In this document: positions 43,465-45,462 of the stretch, one piece after another
Numbering within the stretch: the first letter of the stretch is position 1
Layout of the letters: each line of letters opens with the position of its first letter
NCBI RefSeq assembly: GCF_000759675.1
Contig: NZ_BAWM01000046.1
Location: 1-45,462, forward strand
DNA: 45,462 nt
Direction of reading: 5' to 3'
DNA from: Neobacillus niacini
GTDB lineage: Bacteria > Bacillota > Bacilli > Bacillales > Cytobacillaceae
Translations under genes and position numbers: made by a program
The notes under the pieces: generated by a model
Databases searched by the model: none
What the model was told of the DNA's origin: nothing
The model's input: the letters and a program-made list of their open reading frames with translations, nothing else

Positions 43465-44385
43465 TTATTTAGTGAATTTTAGTTTGAAATTACCTTTGTA
43501 TGGTACATGCTCAACCGTTATGAATATTTCATTTCCATCCTTATCTTTTCCTTTTCTTTTATAGGTGAATTTATTTTCATTAAGCTCAGTAAGCTCAAGT
43601 ACTGCACCATAATTCATTCCCTGTGAAACATGAGCTCTTATCTTATTACCGTGAACAACATGGTAATATCCATAATCACCACGGCTTTGACCTGTTTTAG
43701 CATCAAAAAATTCATATTTATTTGTTTTAAAATCATATCTTGCAAGACCTAAAAAATTCGAATTATAGCTTGAGACATCATTTCCTTTTTCATCCAGTGC
43801 TACTGTCCCTTGCCATAAGGTGCCAGATAAAATTTTGTCTCCGTCCACATCAGTAACTACTTTTCCTGTAAAAGTGTTTAAAGTCTTATCAGGTGTAGAA
43901 AAGGAAAGTTCTGTTTCATTATAAGGAATATGGACAACGAACACTTCTACATCATTACCTTTAGCATCTTTGCCCATTCTTTTATAGGTAAACATATTGT
44001 CGGTTAGTTTAGTGATTTCAACTAAAGCTTGGTATCCTTTCGATTCGGAGATTAAAACTCTAATCTTCCCATCATTTGTAATAAAAAAGGTTCCATAATC
44101 GCCACGACTTTGTTTTGTCGTTTTATCAAAAAACTCATATCTCGCAGTTTTATGATCATATTTTGCAAGACCAATAAAGTTTTCATTTTCCTTTGTTAAG
44201 TCATTATTGTCCTTATCATAGACCTTTGTTCCTTGCCAATTTGTACTACTCAGAATTCTAGCCAATTCCTGCCCTTTGGTTAATTTTCCCTTTTCTTCGA
44301 TATTGCCCTCAGCATTTGTTATTAATTGAAAGGGGAAAAATAAAGCCATGCTTAAAATACATAATAACAACATTCGTTTTTTCAT
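43465..44385 (-). CDS. Secreted protein with two DUF4822 domains
   Basis: 306 residues. Signal peptide (MKKRMLLLCILSMALFFPF, cleavage near TNA-EG), then two tandem copies of one domain of about 130 residues. Copy 1 (about 40-155) has LSSTNWQGTKVYDKDNNDLT, FIGLAKYD, YEFFDKTTKQSRGDYGTF and FTYKRMGKDAKGND. Copy 2 (about 180-300) has LSGTLWQGTVALDEKGNDVS, FLGLARYD, YEFFDAKTGQSRGDYGYY and FTYKRKGKDKDGNE. This matches the DUF4822 family, often lipocalin-like, of unknown ligand. There is no lipobox or anchor, so it is probably released. The ATG has GGAGG 7 nt upstream. It is monocistronic. Confidence 0.85.
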   Translation of the reverse strand: MKKRMLLLCILSMALFFPFQLITNAEGNIEEKGKLTKGQELARILSSTNWQGTKVYDKDNNDLTKENENFIGLAKYDHKTARYEFFDKTTKQSRGDYGTFFITNDGKIRVLISESKGYQALVEITKLTDNMFTYKRMGKDAKGNDVEVFVVHIPYNETELSFSTPDKTLNTFTGKVVTDVDGDKILSGTLWQGTVALDEKGNDVSSYNSNFLGLARYDFKTNKYEFFDAKTGQSRGDYGYYHVVHGNKIRAHVSQGMNYGAVLELTELNENKFTYKRKGKDKDGNEIFITVEHVPYKGNFKLKFTK

Positions 44386-44752
44386 TCATTTTCCTCCATA
44401 TAGATAAATTTAACATACCTACAAACACAATATATATCTTTCTCCATTGCCTTCTGAATATACATTGCTAATAGAAAGTTACGCTCGAGTGGCATATATC
44501 ATCAATCCGCCATATAAATATCTAAATCTATATAAGGCCAATTAACGTCTGGCAAATAGCAACAAACGTAACATCTGGACAAGCCCAATTTTGTGACCGG
44601 ATGGGGATTTAATGGGTGTTTGCCTTAGTTAGAATGATAGAAGGATTTTTCTGTTTAGAAGCGAATCATTAAGAAGGTAATGGAACAATGAAGAGAAATA
44701 CATAGAATATGTTTCTATTTTATAACCAGTCTAATCGAAAAGGGGAGATAGA
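44386..44752. other. Intergenic region without a recognisable gene
   Basis: It separates the divergent DUF4822 and DUF4865 genes. A weak minus-strand promoter (TTGTGT, 17 nt, TTATCT) can be drawn just upstream of the DUF4822 gene. I see no operator, remnant or RNA. Confidence 0.3.
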
Positions 44753-45310
44753 ATGTTTACATCACAATACAAGATTATATTACCAAGTGATTATGACATG
44801 AACATAATCAAGGAAAGAGTCGTAAATAATGGCCACAAAACAGATGGATTTGATGATTTGAAATTCAAACTTTATCTGATCACAGAAAAAGGGGTAAATA
44901 ATAATTTGCAAAATAGTTATTCCCCGTTATATCTTTGGAAAAATCACAACGGCCTTAACAAATTCTTGTTTGAGGGCTTTTATGACAACATCCTGAACTC
45001 TTTTGGATGGCAACAAGTCCAGGTGGGAATTCCACTAGTAGACCCGCCATCAAACATCGAACGGTATAAATATCTGTATCAAAAGACAAAGCAAATAGAG
45101 CCAAAAGGGAGTCTGATTTACACTAAGGATGAAATACTAAAGGAAATCCAAATCATCGAAAACACAGAATATATGGTTATTTATAATCCCGATAAGTGGG
45201 ATTATCAGGTTTTTTACTTTTTAGACGATTTAAGTATTTTAACAGAACAAGTAAATGGAGTTGTTTACCAAATACTGCATATATCACAAGATAGCAGCCT
45301 TACGGATTAA
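44753..45310 (+). CDS. DUF4865 family protein
   Basis: 185 residues, soluble. The opening MFTSQYKIILPSDYDMNIIKERV, followed by HKTDGFDDLKFKLYLITEKG and NSYSPLYLWKN, is the signature of DUF4865. Those proteins are often encoded beside a tautomerase or LysR regulator, neither of which is present here. The fold looks like a dimeric alpha/beta-barrel (monooxygenase-like) protein; a catalytic role is unproven. The ATG has AAGGGGAGA upstream. Confidence 0.85.
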   Translation: MFTSQYKIILPSDYDMNIIKERVVNNGHKTDGFDDLKFKLYLITEKGVNNNLQNSYSPLYLWKNHNGLNKFLFEGFYDNILNSFGWQQVQVGIPLVDPPSNIERYKYLYQKTKQIEPKGSLIYTKDEILKEIQIIENTEYMVIYNPDKWDYQVFYFLDDLSILTEQVNGVVYQILHISQDSSLTD

Positions 45311-45368
45311 CATAAATCGTGATTACCTATCAGACAATAAGTAAAATCTTTGTGTTTTTATTTAATAG

Positions 45369-45406
45369 AACATAATAATATTATGTTAACTGGGAATTAA
45401 TTCCCA
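45369..45406. repeat. Two adjacent perfect palindromes
   Basis: AACATAAT-aat-ATTATGTT (45369-45387) and TGGGAATTAATTCCCA (45391-45406) lie 3 nt apart. They follow the DUF4865 gene; their role is unknown. Confidence 0.6.
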
Positions 45407-45422
45407 AACTTAAATTATAAAA

Positions 45423-45459
45423 ATGCCCGCCGTATTAGAGGCGGGCATGCTTTTTTTTA
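45423..45459 (+). terminator. Strong Rho-independent terminator
   Basis: ATGCCCGCC pairs with GGCGGGCAT around GTATTAGA, followed by GC and eight T residues. It ends transcription from the DUF4865 gene. Confidence 0.9.
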
Positions 45460-45462
45460 TAA

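Overview
The window is low-GC Firmicutes DNA, most likely from a spore-former of the Bacillaceae (Bacillus, Peribacillus or Neobacillus type). Evidence: strong AGGAGG Shine-Dalgarno sites, frequent TTG and GTG starts, many T-tailed hairpin terminators, PhoP-type boxes, a TatAd-like protein, a YhcR-like secreted nuclease, LytTR-DUF3021 and DUF4822/DUF4865 genes. There is no rRNA, tRNA, CRISPR array or recognisable transposase. It is mostly accessory sequence rather than a housekeeping block.

Layout. (1) 1-2500: the tail of an unknown gene, a translationally coupled LytTR regulator/DUF3021 membrane pair, structured intergenic repeats and a frameshifted gene of unknown function. (2) 2555-14750: an unusual island with two giant uncharacterised proteins in one operon (1461 aa and about 1018 aa), an aegerolysin-like gene broken by a one-base frameshift, a eukaryote-like phospholipase D, a decayed small gene and a beta-lactamase-fold serine hydrolase. 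Parts are richer in G+C than the rest. Lipid recognition, lipid cleavage and large beta-rich proteins together suggest an undescribed lipid- or envelope-directed system; this is inference. (3) 15000-16900: decayed accessory genes, including a LysM-LysM-HEAT gene with two in-frame stops. (4) 16987-21460: a GAF/LuxR regulator divergent from a Baeyer-Villiger monooxygenase, a short-chain dehydrogenase and an alpha/beta hydrolase, a logical alcohol to ketone to ester/lactone to acid route. (5) 21953-24528: a three-gene ABC-2 exporter operon. (6) 25235-29404: a secreted nuclease/5'-nucleotidase behind a structured leader. (7) 29879-36485: a signalling cluster of hybrid histidine kinase, CheR methyltransferase, REC-PAS histidine kinase and sugar-type binding protein. 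(8) 36590-37189: about 11.5 copies of a 52-bp tandem repeat. (9) 37595-43275: a phosphate-scavenging island with glpQ, a secreted phosphodiester glycosidase/metallophosphoesterase and tatA, each preceded by a candidate PHO box. (10) 43465-45462: a secreted tandem DUF4822 protein and a DUF4865 protein.

Two themes cross the window. Small accessory genes carry many one-base frameshifts or nonsense codons, while about 25 kb of long reading frames are intact, so these look like real pseudogenes rather than random sequencing error. Also, two intact genes (tatA, cheR) have ideal ribosome-binding sites followed by ATA and ATC where the ATG should be, and a decayed third gene may have ATT, so AUN initiation or start-codon loss deserves a check.
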